A stretch of 64,000 bases of DNA from Psychrobacter luti (lineage in GTDB: Bacteria > Pseudomonadota > Gammaproteobacteria > Pseudomonadales > Moraxellaceae), in assembly GCF_014192115.1 (NCBI RefSeq), contig NZ_JACHXL010000004.1, forward strand, positions 62,001-126,000, in the 5' to 3' direction. Made by a program: the position numbers and the translations under genes. This document shows, one piece after another, positions 25,793 through 36,582 of the stretch (position 1 is the stretch's first letter; every line of letters starts with the position of its first letter). Under the pieces are notes generated by a model that did no database searches, was not told the DNA's origin, and saw only the letters and a list, made by a program, of their open reading frames with translations.

Positions 25793-26965
25793 TTATTGAT
25801 TGCTATCCAATATTTGTACATAGTTGGCGAATAGTGCACGATAGCTCATCAGCTCATCATAAGTAATGGCAAAGATACCATGACCGCCATGAGCAAACCT
25901 TAGCCAATCAAACTGAATCTCAGGATAAGCCTGTTTTAATGCCCACTCACTATCGCCCACTTCACAAACCAGCAGACCTTCAGGACTTAGATAATCTGGC
26001 GCTTCAAAAAGAATCCGATGCACTAAGTCCAAACCATCTTGACCAGCAGCTAGCGCATGCTCAGGTTCATACAAAAACTCTGGCGGCAAATCTGCCATGA
26101 TAGCGGCATCGACATACGGAGGATTGGTGACAATCAACTCGTATTGATGCTCAGCAGGAATCTTAGCAAATAAGTCAGATTCAATTACATTCACTTGATG
26201 ACCTAGGTCATGATGATCGACGTTGACCATCGCGACTTCTAGTGCACCTTTATCAATATCTACAGCATCAACCAGTGCATCGACAAAACGAGTCGCCAGT
26301 GCAATTGCAATACAACCAGAACCGGTACATAAATCTAAAATCCGCTCGGGCTGTGATAGCTGTTTAATCTCTAAACCATGATCATAAAAAGCCGGCGCTT
26401 GATTATTGACACTTACGCCTATTGGTTTTGCCAGCTCGCTCACTTCAAAATACGGATGGAACTGCTGACGAATCAGCTCAGCGATTGGCGAGCGCGGAAT
26501 CAAAACCCGTTCATCGACATAAAAAGGTAAATCACAGAAATAAGATAAATTAATCAAATAACTTAAAGGCTTACGCTCAGCGATACGCTCTTCTAACAAG
26601 CTTAGAACCAATTGCTTCTCTGAAGTGGTCAAACGACAATCCAAAATCTGCTCGTTGGCCGCCCAATCTAAAGATAATGAATGCAACACAATAGCAGAGG
26701 CTTCAGCGAACTCATCGGTGGTGCCTTGAGCGACTACCACATCATAGTTGCGTAATTGAGTCACTGAAAAACGAATAAAATCACGAATAGTAACCAGTTG
26801 CTCACGCGCCTCTTCAAGCTCTGCATGCAGGTTGGCAAACTCATCGTGCTCACCGAGCAGACCTGTCTCTAAATCGTATTCCAACTCATCATTTAAGCCT
26901 TGCGACTCATCATCAAAGTACTGATTTTGAAACTCTTCTGCGCTCATGGTTTGGTCTTCTGACAT
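25793..26965 (-). CDS. prmB: PrmB, ribosomal protein uL3 N5-glutamine methyltransferase
   Basis: It methylates a glutamine of uL3 using S-adenosylmethionine. The SAM motif is DLCTGSGCIA (211-220) and the catalytic NPPY is at 281-284. The IPRSPIAELI motif typical of PrmB is at 156-165. At 390 aa it is about 80 longer than usual, through an acidic N-terminal extension of about 55 residues and an insertion at about 172-205 before the SAM motif. The AroC gene follows, the same pairing as in E. coli prmB-aroC. Confidence 0.92.
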   Translation of the reverse strand: MSEDQTMSAEEFQNQYFDDESQGLNDELEYDLETGLLGEHDEFANLHAELEEAREQLVTIRDFIRFSVTQLRNYDVVVAQGTTDEFAEASAIVLHSLSLDWAANEQILDCRLTTSEKQLVLSLLEERIAERKPLSYLINLSYFCDLPFYVDERVLIPRSPIAELIRQQFHPYFEVSELAKPIGVSVNNQAPAFYDHGLEIKQLSQPERILDLCTGSGCIAIALATRFVDALVDAVDIDKGALEVAMVNVDHHDLGHQVNVIESDLFAKIPAEHQYELIVTNPPYVDAAIMADLPPEFLYEPEHALAAGQDGLDLVHRILFEAPDYLSPEGLLVCEVGDSEWALKQAYPEIQFDWLRFAHGGHGIFAITYDELMSYRALFANYVQILDSNQ

Positions 26966-27429
26966 ATCGCACCTTACTGATTTACATGCTCACTAACTAC
27001 ATGCGGATGGGTTAAATCGCTTTCAATTAGCAGCTGATTTATTAAATAAAAACTCGTCACCCATTATAGACGCAAACGCCATGATGCGCCAATAACTGTG
27101 TGTTTTACTGACTGAGTTTTTACGGCAAAAAATTTACCTATATACCTGCTTACCTACGAATATAATTAGATTAAGCAAGTTTAGGGGTTTAGAAAAACCA
27201 AATTAAGCATTGCGATAACATTTGAATATTGAGTAAAAAATTAGCCATTTTAGTAATAACTAACGGCAAGCCTATATGTAGCATGACTAAATTATTTCCC
27301 AACTGTAGTGAATACGTCAACAGTTGACGTTTAGCAAGCACTAAACGAAAAAAGATGTGTCAAAAGTTTGCGAAGCATCCAAATTATGCGCATAATAGCC
27401 CCATTAGTTATAACCATAAGTATCCCAAT
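26966..27429. other. 464-base intergenic region with a 17-bp palindrome
   Basis: ACGTCAAC-A-GTTGACGT at 27314-27330 lies about 100 bases upstream of the L,D-transpeptidase start. Nothing else could be supported. Confidence 0.45.
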
Positions 27430-28791
27430 ATGATGAAAATGAAACCTCTTATTACCGCTATCTCAATTGCTATCGTTAGTGCCAGTGTCAGCGCTGTTGC
27501 TGCACCTGCGGACACTACACGCACCTTACCGGTACGCAAAGCTGACTCAATGCCTAGTATCGCTAAGAAAGTGAGCTTGGATGTGCAAGAAAGCCGTAGC
27601 AGCTCAATTGATGCTCGTACTACTGTGCAGCCAACTGTCAATCAAGCGAATAAAGCCAAGCCAGTTGACCGTATGACTCAGCTGATTGACTCAAAGCAAG
27701 AAGCTGAAGCCAATTCAGCAGCTGTCAGCGCTGATAATATGACCGTAGAAGAGCTGTCTCTTAAAGATGTGCAATCTGATAGCACTGATGATATCAGTGA
27801 AGGTCAGGTCGTGGCTGCCCCAACTGCATCGACCGCTGATAGCGCAAATGACCCTGCTATTAAGAGCATCGAAGATATCGATGGTAAAAAGCATACCACA
27901 CTGAATTTATCTAATTATGCCAAACAAGTAAACGGTGCCACATGGACACCGAATATGAAAGTCAACTCCGCAATGACCATCAAAATGCAGGCGCTATTGG
28001 ATTGGAACCACGCTTCTCCTGGTGCTATCGATGGCGGTTGGGGCATGAACAGTAAAAAAGCCCTCATTAACTTCCAGACTATGAAAGGCTTGCCAGCAAC
28101 GGGCAAAATGGATCAAAAAACATGGGATGCTTTAAATAAGAACATTCCAGCTAATAAGCCTGTGCTAGTAACTTATACCATCACTGAAGATGATGTGAAT
28201 ACTAACTTTGCTACCATGCCTGCAGACTCAGAAGCCAAGTCAAAAATGAAAGGCTTATACTATCAGGACATCAAAGAGATGTTTGGTGAGCGATTCCATA
28301 TGGATGTGCGCTATTTAGATAAGCTGAATAAAAACAAGCAATATAAAGCGGGCGAAACCATCACTGTATTGAATACCCGCGCCCCGCTTAAACAGCGCAT
28401 CAACCGTGTGGTTGCCAATAAAGCTGATAAGACGTTATATGCTTATAACGATGATAAATTGGTTGCCACTTACCCAACTACGATTGGTAGTGACGCCACA
28501 CCATCACCGCAAGGTTCGTTTAAAATCATTAACAAGGTAAAAATGCCTTGGTATAAAGCAACCGTTGGTAAGGGCGCAGATAAAAAAATCCATATGCTAC
28601 CACCAGGCCCAAATAGCCCTGTCGGTGTCGTATGGATGGGCTTATCTAAACCCTCATATGGTATTCATGGCTCACCAAAGCCTGAAGGTATTAGCCGTCA
28701 AGCCTCAGCAGGCTGTGTACGTCTGACTAACTGGGATGTGCTAGAGGTTTATGCCAATATCGAAAATGGCGCAACCGTTGAGCTAAAATAA
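27430..28791 (+). CDS. L,D-transpeptidase with a peptidoglycan-binding domain
   Basis: I choose the start at 27430 because a normal signal peptide begins there (MMKMKPLITAISIAIVSASV, cleavage after AVAA). The open frame itself begins at 27355. The mature protein has a Ser/Asp/Ala-rich spacer, a PG_binding_1 domain (about 165-215: MQALLDWNHASPGAIDGGWG then a repeat turn) and a C-terminal YkuD domain with His413 in GIHGSP and Cys429 in SAGCVR. Such enzymes make 3-3 crosslinks or anchor proteins to peptidoglycan in the periplasm. It stands alone with a terminator after it. Confidence 0.9.
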   Translation: MMKMKPLITAISIAIVSASVSAVAAPADTTRTLPVRKADSMPSIAKKVSLDVQESRSSSIDARTTVQPTVNQANKAKPVDRMTQLIDSKQEAEANSAAVSADNMTVEELSLKDVQSDSTDDISEGQVVAAPTASTADSANDPAIKSIEDIDGKKHTTLNLSNYAKQVNGATWTPNMKVNSAMTIKMQALLDWNHASPGAIDGGWGMNSKKALINFQTMKGLPATGKMDQKTWDALNKNIPANKPVLVTYTITEDDVNTNFATMPADSEAKSKMKGLYYQDIKEMFGERFHMDVRYLDKLNKNKQYKAGETITVLNTRAPLKQRINRVVANKADKTLYAYNDDKLVATYPTTIGSDATPSPQGSFKIINKVKMPWYKATVGKGADKKIHMLPPGPNSPVGVVWMGLSKPSYGIHGSPKPEGISRQASAGCVRLTNWDVLEVYANIENGATVELK

Positions 28792-28811
28792 TTAGCAATT
28801 AATGCAATAGA

Positions 28812-28850
28812 ATAAAAAAGACCTTGAACACGTATCAAGGTCTTTTTTGT
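28812..28850. terminator. Bidirectional terminator after the L,D-transpeptidase gene
   Basis: GACCTTG...CAAGGTC stem with A-run before and TTTTTT after. Confidence 0.85.
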
Positions 28851-28890
28851 TTAAATCAATGTAAATTCTTAATATAAATGATAAGCCCAT

Positions 28891-28922
28891 AAAAAAACAG
28901 CCTCTTTATTAAGGGCTGTTTT
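28891..28922 (-). terminator. Terminator of the small membrane protein gene
   Basis: On the minus strand AAACAGCCCTT...GAGGCTGTTT is followed by T; it is convergent with the previous terminator. Confidence 0.7.
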
Positions 28923-29014
28923 CTACTTTATACACGATAAAACATACAGTCAAAAACTAAGCATCATTTATTCTTATTATTGATAGCTTTTTGAAATTGA
29001 TAGCTTTTGAAAAA

Positions 29015-29227
29015 TTACGCTTGATAGCCATCTTCTTTACCAGTAATGCTACCGACTTTTTTGGTAAAGATGAGTGCGGCAGGAATAGACACAAGGAAAC
29101 CTGCTGCTACCGCCATTTGGATATGCGGAATTTGATTAAAACCCGTAACCAAAGCGCCGATCATGAATATACCGATGGTAACAGTTGCGGCTATCGAATA
29201 GATGACAGAGAAGAGTGGCCAGTTCAT
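29015..29227 (-). CDS. Small two-TM membrane protein
   Basis: A 70-aa protein with GAGGA 7 bases before the ATG. Two hydrophobic helices (about 5-27 and 36-54), a short polar turn between them, and a Lys/Gly-rich tail (TKKVGSITGKEDG). Short proteins of this type are sometimes annotated as CTP synthetase by mistake. No function is known. A tandem TTGATAGCTTTT word occurs just after the stop. Confidence 0.6.
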   Translation of the reverse strand: MNWPLFSVIYSIAATVTIGIFMIGALVTGFNQIPHIQMAVAAGFLVSIPAALIFTKKVGSITGKEDGYQA

Positions 29228-29582
29228 GATATATTCCTCATTTATTGTGTGGGTATAACTACTTTATACACTAAATCCACACAAAAAGTAAGTGTTTTCT
29301 TATAGACCCGCAGCCCATTTATAGCAAGTGATTCATATTAAAAGCCATATTATAATTATTGATTTGTACTAAGCATTTTTAATAAGGACGAAAGCACTAT
29401 CATAGGCTGTTTTTATCTGCTCAACTTATCTAAATTTCTGATCTCTGAGGGGCAAAAAATTTATATACTATGATGCATTTATCATTACAATAGTGGGTTT
29501 CCTGTATTCTTATATGCACTCTGCCACTTGCATTTGCTAGTTTGCATTATTCCATCCTTACTCATTAGCTAAGCTTGCTTCT
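29228..29582. other. 355-base AT-rich divergent intergenic region
   Basis: Between the small membrane gene and the DUF389 gene. No RNA gene, repeat or clear terminator is seen; promoters for both must lie here. Confidence 0.35.
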
Positions 29583-31241
29583 ATGACCTCATCTAATACT
29601 GACACTACTAACGGCTCACTTCCTATCGATGAATCCCAAGACGATTTTGACCCTCAAATCGCCAATAACATTGATGATGACATTGCTGAACCAGAAGTAA
29701 AGATAAAGATGGAGACCGTGGCACCTGATGTGGTGGTTGCTTCGTTAGAAACCCCTGACACAGAATCTCAAGCCGTGAATGATCATACAGAGTCGGATTT
29801 TCTAAGCACTGAGGAAGATTTTTTTCAAGGCGACTCAGATGCAGAAGTGACTGTAGAAGCTGATAAAACGGATTCTAATCAACAGCAATCAAACGACACA
29901 CAAGCTAATAATCTTAAGGATGAAGAAAGCTTAAACAACGAAAAACCAGACGAAAAAGAAGCTCTCAATCAGGAACAAGCTACTATTCCTGCCGCTAAGC
30001 CTCAAACAATGAACGATGAGAAAAACATCAACAAAAATGAGCCGCCAATTAATAAAGAGCAAAACAGTAAGCAAATCGCTGTTAATGTTTTAGAAGAAGA
30101 TGACGTTAGCAATGAAGGCAATGAAGAAGAAGGCGAAGAGGTAAAAGAGAAAAAGGAAGCCAAACTTGAATCTTATAAGCAGTTTGTCGCCGAGCAATTT
30201 AGTAATAAAAAAGTAGACTATCCAGAAGTGCGCGTTAGGATTGAGGCCAATGCGCTGCCAAGTAAAATGTATTTCATCATGAATATCCTCTCGGCTATTA
30301 TCGCAAGCTATGGACTCGTCACCAACTCAGCCGCCGTGGTCATTGGTGCGATGCTAGTCGCTATGATGCTGGGTCCTATCACTGGGGTGGCATTGGCGAT
30401 TATCGACCATCGTATGCCGCTGTTACGTAAGTCACTTGTTACCGTGTTTCTTGGTATCTCTTTGGTGGTATTGGTGGGTTTTGTCGTTGGCTGGCTGCAC
30501 AAAGACCAACCGCTAACGGCAGAGATATTGTCACGCACGCAGCCGACTTCGATGGATTTGATGATCGCCCTTGCTGGTGGTACGGCTGGTGCTTATGCCA
30601 TGGTTTCACCGCATCTGTCGGTGGCAGTGGTTGGTGTCGCCGTCGCCACTGCATTAGTACCGCCCCTTGCTGCTAGTGGCATTTTATTTGCCAATGGTGA
30701 GCTTCAACTTGGGTTTGGCGCACTCTTGCTGGCTGTTACCAATATCATTGCCATTCAATTTACCAATGCGCTGGTATTATGGGTTTTGGGCTTTCGCCGT
30801 TTGGTTAAAGACGATTACAAATCCAACACCTATCTGACTTTTTTGCAGCGTAATGCGGTGACGTTGTTGTTATTGGGTGGTTTAGGAACCTATTTGACCA
30901 TTAATCTACAAACCAATGCCAAACAGCAAGTGTTTGAAAGCAGCGTCAAAGAGACGATTAATAGCTACTTTAGTGATAAAGGCAATGTACTGACCAATAC
31001 GCAGTTTGATAAAAGCGACACCAACCAAGTCGTGCGCGCGGTGATTCGCGGCGAGACAACGCCGAGCTCCTACGATGTCCGTCAAATCGAAGCGATTATC
31101 AGCCAAGATATTGCCGATAATTTTCCAAACTATCTACCGATTCGCTTGCAGCTGCGCTATATGCCTGTACAGGTGATTGAGTCGCATCCACTCATTCAAG
31201 ATAAGCTCGATAAAACCGATGTCACTATTTTAACCAACTGA
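29583..31241 (+). CDS. DUF389 membrane protein with a long acidic N-terminus
   Basis: A 552-aa protein. The first 190 residues are low-complexity and strongly acidic, rich in Asp, Glu, Asn and Gln. They are followed by the DUF389 core: NALPSKMYFIMNILSAIIAS, TNSAAVVIGAMLVAMMLGPI and four to five further membrane helices (to about 460), then a soluble tail. Function of the family is unknown. The typical members lack such a long acidic front. No ribosome site is obvious before the ATG, so the start could be elsewhere, but the acidic frame is continuous. Confidence 0.82.
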   Translation: MTSSNTDTTNGSLPIDESQDDFDPQIANNIDDDIAEPEVKIKMETVAPDVVVASLETPDTESQAVNDHTESDFLSTEEDFFQGDSDAEVTVEADKTDSNQQQSNDTQANNLKDEESLNNEKPDEKEALNQEQATIPAAKPQTMNDEKNINKNEPPINKEQNSKQIAVNVLEEDDVSNEGNEEEGEEVKEKKEAKLESYKQFVAEQFSNKKVDYPEVRVRIEANALPSKMYFIMNILSAIIASYGLVTNSAAVVIGAMLVAMMLGPITGVALAIIDHRMPLLRKSLVTVFLGISLVVLVGFVVGWLHKDQPLTAEILSRTQPTSMDLMIALAGGTAGAYAMVSPHLSVAVVGVAVATALVPPLAASGILFANGELQLGFGALLLAVTNIIAIQFTNALVLWVLGFRRLVKDDYKSNTYLTFLQRNAVTLLLLGGLGTYLTINLQTNAKQQVFESSVKETINSYFSDKGNVLTNTQFDKSDTNQVVRAVIRGETTPSSYDVRQIEAIISQDIADNFPNYLPIRLQLRYMPVQVIESHPLIQDKLDKTDVTILTN

Positions 31242-31518
31242 TGTATTTAACTAGCTATTTATTTAACTGATTAATTTATCTTAGTCGTTTAATCCAGTAA
31301 CGATAACCTTTGTATAAATTCTAAAATACTTATTTGAAATAAAGCGATTTAATAAGAGCAGATATTAAATGCAAGCACCTGCTTAACAATGGAACTTAAG
31401 CGGTACTTACCCGGTCTTTGCTTATGAATCTTCAACACCCGTGGCACGTTTGTGCTAAAATCGCTTGCAAAATTATTTTACTTATTCTACTCAATACATC
31501 CGTCAGTAAGGAGCCGCT

Positions 31519-34191
31519 GTGAGCCAGCCATTTCGCTCAGCCGATATTCGTCAAGCTTTTATCGATTTTTTCATAAGCAAACAGCATACCCCCGTTGCCT
31601 CATCGAGTTTGATTCCGCATAATGACCCGACATTGCTATTTACCAATGCCGGTATGAATCAATTTAAAGAAACGTTTTTGGGCATGGAGCCACGTGACTA
31701 TACGCGTGCAGTAACCTCGCAAAAGTGTGTACGTGCTGGTGGTAAACACAACGATTTGGACAATGTCGGTTATACGGCGCGTCATCATACGTTTTTTGAA
31801 ATGCTAGGTAATTTCTCTTTTGGTGATTACTTTAAGCAAGCAGGTATTGGCTATATCTGGGAGTTTCTGACCTCTGATGAATGGCTAGCGATTGATAAAG
31901 ACCGCTTGTATGTGACCATTTATGAGACTGATGACGAAGCCTTTGATATTTGGCATAAAGACATTGGTATCCCTAGCGATCGTATTATCCGTATCGGTGA
32001 TAATAAGGGCGCACCTTATGCCTCAGATAACTTTTGGACGATGGGCGATACCGGTCCTTGTGGTCCTTGTACCGAAGTATTTTATGACCATGGCGCTCAT
32101 ATCGAAGGTGGTCTGCCGGGTACGCCAGAAGAAGATGGCGACCGCTATATTGAGATTTGGAACTGTGTCTTTATGCAGTTTAACCGTCAAAAAGACGGTA
32201 CTATGCTGCCGCTACCAGCCCCAAGTGTCGATACCGGCATGGGTCTTGAGCGTATCAGCGCCATTATGCAAGGCGTACATGGTAACTATGAGATAGATTT
32301 ATTTGTCCATCTAATGGATGCGGCGGCTGAGATTTTAGGTATTGAAAATCAACAACAGTCGTCATTAAAAGTGATCGCCGACCATATCCGTGCGGTTGCA
32401 TTTTTGATTGCTGATGGTGTTACTCCAAGTAATGAAGGTCGCGGTTATGTACTGCGCCGCGTTATTCGCCGTGCAGTACGTCATGGTAATAAACTTGGTG
32501 CAGATAGCGATTTCTTTTATAAAATGGTCGCGCCGCTTGTCGCTGAGATGGGCACTGCTTACCCTGAGCTAAAGGACAAACAAAGCGTCATCGAAAACGC
32601 CATTCAAAAAGAAGAAGCACAGTTCGCTAAAACTCTAGCGCAAGGTTTGCGTTTACTAGCTAGTGAACTTGAAGACTTGCAAGATGGCGACACCCTCTCT
32701 GGCGAAGCAGCATTTAAGCTTTATGATACTTACGGCTTCCCTGTTGACTTGACCGCTGATATCACCCGTGAGCGCGGTATTGTGATTGATGAAGCTGAGT
32801 TCGATGAGCATATGCAAGCACAGCGTGAACGTGCGCGTGATGCAGGCAAATTTGACGTCGATTATAGTAGTGTTATTCAAGTAGAAAATCCAACTACCTT
32901 TATCGGTTATGAGCAGCTTGAAGAAGATGGCGTGATTATTCATGCCCTTTATCAAGACGGCAATCCAATCGAGAGCTTAGCTGAGGGTATGGAAGGTGTA
33001 GTTGTGCTAGACCGTACGCCATTTTATGCGGAAGGCGGTGGTCAAGTTGGTGAGTTAGGTGAAATCCGCACTACGACCGGTGTTTTTGAAGTGCAAGACA
33101 CCAAAAAATCTGGTCAAGCTATTATCCATTATGGCGTGGTCACCATGGGCGAGATTAACGCTCAGCAAACAGCAGATGCGCAAGTATTATCGAGCATCCG
33201 TGCTGCCAGTGCCAAAAATCACTCTGCCACGCATCTCTTACATGCTGCATTAAGAGAAGTATTGGGTGATGAGGTTACGCAAAAAGGCTCGCTAGTATCA
33301 AGCGACGTTTTGCGTTTTGACTTCTCCTATGACAAACCGGTTAGTGCCGCTGAAATTATGCGTATCGAGCGCTTGGTCAATGAGCAAATCCAAGCCAATA
33401 CGCCTGCCCGTATCCAAAACATGTCTATCGACGAAGCTATGAAACAAGGTGCGATGGCATTGTTCGGTGAAAAATATGGTAATGACGTTCGTGTCCTTAC
33501 CATGGGTACCGACAGTATCGTTGATGGTCAGCGTAAGCCTTTCTCTATTGAGCTATGCGGCGGTTTACACGTGCAGCGTACTGGTGATATTGGTGTGTTG
33601 AAAATCACCAGCGAATCAGGTATTGCTGCGGGTATTCGCCGCATTGAAGCCGTTACTGGCATGAATGCGATTAAAAACATGCAGCAAAGTGAGCAACAGC
33701 TCAGCGAGCTTGCCAGCCAGCTAAAAGTCAAACGTCCAGAGGTTGCACAGCGCGTGCGTACCATGGCGGATAAGCAGCGTGATTTAGAGAAGCAGCTAGA
33801 ACGTTTAGAGCAAAAAATTGCCAGCGCCCAAGCCGCTAACTTGCTGGATGAGGTGCAAACCATCGCCGGTACGCCAGTACTTATCAGCACATTAAGCGGT
33901 ATCGATGGCAAATCTATCCGTACGTTGATGGACGATATCAAATCAAAACTGCCTGATAGCATTATTGTATTGATTGGTGATAAAGATGAGCAGTTAGCAC
34001 TAGCTGCCAGTGTGGCAAAGTCTGTGACTGCGAAAGTAAAAGCTGGTGATATCATTCGTCATTTAGCAGGTGAGCTTGGTGGTAAAGGTGGCGGTAAACC
34101 TGACTATGCTCAAGGCGGCGCACCAAAAGCTGCCAATACTAGCGCGGTTATCAATGCCCTACCTGCTTGGATTGCAGACCAGCTTGGCTAA
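31519..34191 (+). CDS. alaS: Alanyl-tRNA synthetase
   Basis: It charges tRNA-Ala and edits Ser/Gly mischarging. It has a GTG start with AAGGAG 6 bases before it. The 890-aa length fits the family. The class II core has [18 protein letters not shown], the editing domain [11 protein letters not shown] with the zinc ligands and CGGLHV, and the Gly-rich C-terminus [14 protein letters not shown]. It is followed by lysC after 371 bases, the same neighbour order (alaS-lysC-csrA) as in Pseudomonas. Confidence 0.97.
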   Translation: MSQPFRSADIRQAFIDFFISKQHTPVASSSLIPHNDPTLLFTNAGMNQFKETFLGMEPRDYTRAVTSQKCVRAGGKHNDLDNVGYTARHHTFFEMLGNFSFGDYFKQAGIGYIWEFLTSDEWLAIDKDRLYVTIYETDDEAFDIWHKDIGIPSDRIIRIGDNKGAPYASDNFWTMGDTGPCGPCTEVFYDHGAHIEGGLPGTPEEDGDRYIEIWNCVFMQFNRQKDGTMLPLPAPSVDTGMGLERISAIMQGVHGNYEIDLFVHLMDAAAEILGIENQQQSSLKVIADHIRAVAFLIADGVTPSNEGRGYVLRRVIRRAVRHGNKLGADSDFFYKMVAPLVAEMGTAYPELKDKQSVIENAIQKEEAQFAKTLAQGLRLLASELEDLQDGDTLSGEAAFKLYDTYGFPVDLTADITRERGIVIDEAEFDEHMQAQRERARDAGKFDVDYSSVIQVENPTTFIGYEQLEEDGVIIHALYQDGNPIESLAEGMEGVVVLDRTPFYAEGGGQVGELGEIRTTTGVFEVQDTKKSGQAIIHYGVVTMGEINAQQTADAQVLSSIRAASAKNHSATHLLHAALREVLGDEVTQKGSLVSSDVLRFDFSYDKPVSAAEIMRIERLVNEQIQANTPARIQNMSIDEAMKQGAMALFGEKYGNDVRVLTMGTDSIVDGQRKPFSIELCGGLHVQRTGDIGVLKITSESGIAAGIRRIEAVTGMNAIKNMQQSEQQLSELASQLKVKRPEVAQRVRTMADKQRDLEKQLERLEQKIASAQAANLLDEVQTIAGTPVLISTLSGIDGKSIRTLMDDIKSKLPDSIIVLIGDKDEQLALAASVAKSVTAKVKAGDIIRHLAGELGGKGGGKPDYAQGGAPKAANTSAVINALPAWIADQLG

Positions 34192-34562
34192 TACCTTAAG
34201 CTGAATAACATTGTAATAAATCAGAGATAAGATACGCGATTGGTTATAAGTGTTATAACCAATCGCCATGCATCTAATGTCTTCTAGCCCTTAAAGTTCC
34301 GGCTCGAATATGATATAAAGGTCAACGCTCAATAAAACCTGCCTGTTTGATAAAAACATGAGGCTAAGAGCAATTTAGGCATATAAAGTCTATCAGCATA
34401 AGAAGATAGTAAACCATTAAAAAGTAAAACAAAGGGCGCAGTTTTCATAATCCGGCTTTATCGTTATTAAAATGAATCTAGCACTGTCGTTGCAAACAGC
34501 GCCATGATGGATTGATGTCGATAAGTAACAGATGGCCATTGGTGAATAATAGGTAGATTTTT
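34192..34562. other. alaS-lysC gap with a strong hairpin
   Basis: A 371-base gap. The hairpin at 34236-34266 has 13-bp perfect arms (GCGATTGGTTATA and its complement) around AGTGT and no T-run. Nothing resembling a lysine riboswitch was found by eye. Confidence 0.5.
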
Positions 34563-35849
34563 ATGGCGTTAATAGTACAAAAATACGGCGGCACCTCGAT
34601 GGGCAGTATCGACCGCATCAAAAATGTCGCCAAACGAGTCAAGCGCTGGCATGATAACGGTCATCAAGTGATTGTCGTGGTGTCTGCCATGAGCGGCGAA
34701 ACCAACCGTCTTATCGACTTGGCTCGCCAAATCAGCAGCCAGCCTGACCCACGTGAATACGACCAAATGGTCTCAACCGGCGAGCAGGTCTCTATCTCTT
34801 TACTTGCCATGGCGATTAAAGAGCTGGGTATTGGCGCACGCTCGTTTACTGGTCGACAAGTCGCGATTAAAACCGATAACGCCCATAATAAAGCGCGTAT
34901 CGAGAGCATCGATGACAAAAACATCCGTGAGCAACTAGATGCCGGTAACGTCGTTATCGTCGCAGGCTTCCAAGGTATCGATGAAGAAGGCAATGCAACC
35001 ACATTAGGTCGCGGCGGTTCTGATACTACTGGTGTAGCGATTGCTGCAGCATTGGGCGCTGATGAATGCCAAATCTATACCGATGTCGATGGCGTTTATA
35101 CCACTGACCCACGTGTTACCTCAAAAGCCAAAAAACTTGAAAAAATCACTTTTGAAGAAATGCTTGAGATGGCAAGTCTTGGTTCTAAGATTTTACAGAT
35201 TCGCTCAGTAGAGTTCGCTGGCAAATATGGCGTGCCACTACGCGTATTATCTAGCTTTGATGAAAACAACGATGGTAGCTTCGACCAAGATTTTCAAGAC
35301 AATGTCGGCACCCTAATTACGATAGACGAAGGAGACAACATGGAACAGGCAATCATCTCAGGTATCGCTTTTAATCGCGATGAAGCAAAAATCGTCGTAC
35401 GCGGCGTGCCTGATCACCCTGGTATCGCCTCTGCTATCTTAAGCCCTATCGGTCGCGCCAATATCGAAATCGATATGATCGTACAAAACCTATCGACTAA
35501 TGGCACTACAGACTTCACCTTTACCGTCAACCGTACTGACATGGATAAAACCATGAAAGTGCTAGAAAACGAAGTCAAAGATGAGATTGGTGCCAAAGAG
35601 ATATTGGCCAATGATGAAGTGGTCAAAGTGTCATTAGTTGGTGTTGGCATGCGTTCGCACGCTGGTGTTGCAAGCCTTATGTTCCAAACCTTAGCCGAAA
35701 ATAACATCAATATTCAAATGATATCGACCAGTGAAATCAAGGTATCTGTTCTTATCCAAGAACAGTATCTAGAAAAAGCGGTCAAATCATTGCACACTGC
35801 TTTTGGGCTTGACCGTGAAGACGGTGACAGCAAAATTGCTGGTTTATAA
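34563..35849 (+). CDS. lysC: Aspartate kinase
   Basis: It phosphorylates aspartate, the first step toward Lys, Thr and Met. The catalytic domain starts with [11 protein letters not shown] and includes the [19 protein letters not shown] motif near 150-168. Two ACT domains follow (about 265-420), which bind Lys or Thr for feedback. The 428-aa length is that of the monofunctional class. A strong internal ribosome site lies before Met260, giving a possible separate 169-aa regulatory beta subunit, as in other alpha2-beta2 aspartokinases. Confidence 0.95.
   Translation: MALIVQKYGGTSMGSIDRIKNVAKRVKRWHDNGHQVIVVVSAMSGETNRLIDLARQISSQPDPREYDQMVSTGEQVSISLLAMAIKELGIGARSFTGRQVAIKTDNAHNKARIESIDDKNIREQLDAGNVVIVAGFQGIDEEGNATTLGRGGSDTTGVAIAAALGADECQIYTDVDGVYTTDPRVTSKAKKLEKITFEEMLEMASLGSKILQIRSVEFAGKYGVPLRVLSSFDENNDGSFDQDFQDNVGTLITIDEGDNMEQAIISGIAFNRDEAKIVVRGVPDHPGIASAILSPIGRANIEIDMIVQNLSTNGTTDFTFTVNRTDMDKTMKVLENEVKDEIGAKEILANDEVVKVSLVGVGMRSHAGVASLMFQTLAENNINIQMISTSEIKVSVLIQEQYLEKAVKSLHTAFGLDREDGDSKIAGL
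35329..35342 (+). promoter_or_regulatory. Internal ribosome-binding site and ATG in lysC
   Basis: AAGGAG at 35329-35334 with ATG at 35340-35342, in frame at codon 260, exactly before the ACT-domain part ([11 protein letters not shown]). Confidence 0.6.
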
Positions 35850-36244
35850 TATTTAATGGCTAGCGTTTATACATTATGAGCACTAGCACTTTAATAAAAA
35901 CCAAAGCTGGTTTCATACATATTAAGCAAATAGCGATTGAGTACTTTTAGCAAATTATTCATTAAATAGAGTCTTATGAGGCTCTATTTTCTTTTATTAC
36001 TATTGCTAAGGTAAGTATATACCTAATAGTTTTGTGAAAACCCGTGACAGTATCTGTTATGCCCCCTATAATGGGGCTTTCATTTGGGCTAAATGAATCT
36101 ACCTATCATTACCGCTATTGGCACCACCTTAGGCATTGTTTTTATGATAAATACCTTGTCTATTTAGTGCTGCGGTGATGTCCTGTAATTGAGACGCAAT
36201 CTGATGAGTAATAATCTGTTGATGCGACATAAGGAGTGTGACGC
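35850..36244. other. lysC-csrA gap (395 bases) with two hairpins
   Basis: A terminator-like stem lies at 35964-35996 and a second GCCCC/GGGGC hairpin at 36061-36077. The rest holds no gene. The csrA promoter must lie in the last 150 bases. Confidence 0.4.
35964..35996 (+). terminator. lysC terminator
   Basis: AAATAGAG..CTTATGAG..CTCTATT stem followed by TTTCTTTTA. Confidence 0.6.
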
Positions 36245-36490
36245 ATGTTAATTTTGACACGCCGCGTGGGCGAAACGCTAATGATCGGCGACGAGGTCAG
36301 TGTGACTGTCCTAGGTGTCAAAGGCAATCAAGTACGTATCGGTGTGAATGCACCTAAAGATATTGCCGTACACCGTGAAGAGATTTATCAGCGTATCCAG
36401 CATGAGCGTACGGTACAGTCGCAAATGCAACATCTTGAACAAGGTAGCTTTGCGCCTTCATTCGATGATGAAGACTATTTCAATCGCTAA
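36245..36490 (+). CDS. csrA: Carbon storage regulator CsrA/RsmA
   Basis: An RNA-binding dimer that represses or stabilises target mRNAs at GGA motifs. The ATG follows AAGGAG at 8 bases. Residues 1-55 ([20 protein letters not shown]...[19 protein letters not shown]) match the family. The protein has 81 aa, about 20 more than E. coli CsrA; the extra tail is Gln-, Ser- and Asp-rich (ends DDEDYFNR). Such tails occur in Moraxellaceae members, but I do not know their role. Position after alaS and lysC is the conserved location. Confidence 0.95.
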   Translation: MLILTRRVGETLMIGDEVSVTVLGVKGNQVRIGVNAPKDIAVHREEIYQRIQHERTVQSQMQHLEQGSFAPSFDDEDYFNR

Positions 36491-36582
36491 ATGGTTCGCT
36501 TACTATCTAACTATCAATAATTATTGGGCATAAATTAAGCACCCTATTTTTGCTTTCTAATCTGCTCTGAGGTCATGTATTT

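Noticed and set aside
28991..29305. 104-codon plus-strand frame
   Set aside because: Antisense to the better supported small membrane protein gene with a ribosome site.
33528..34055. 175-codon minus-strand frame
   Set aside because: Antisense shadow of the alaS C-terminal region.
34192..34562. Lysine riboswitch before lysC
   Set aside because: Only a single simple hairpin is visible; no conserved multi-helix lysine aptamer pattern was found by eye.
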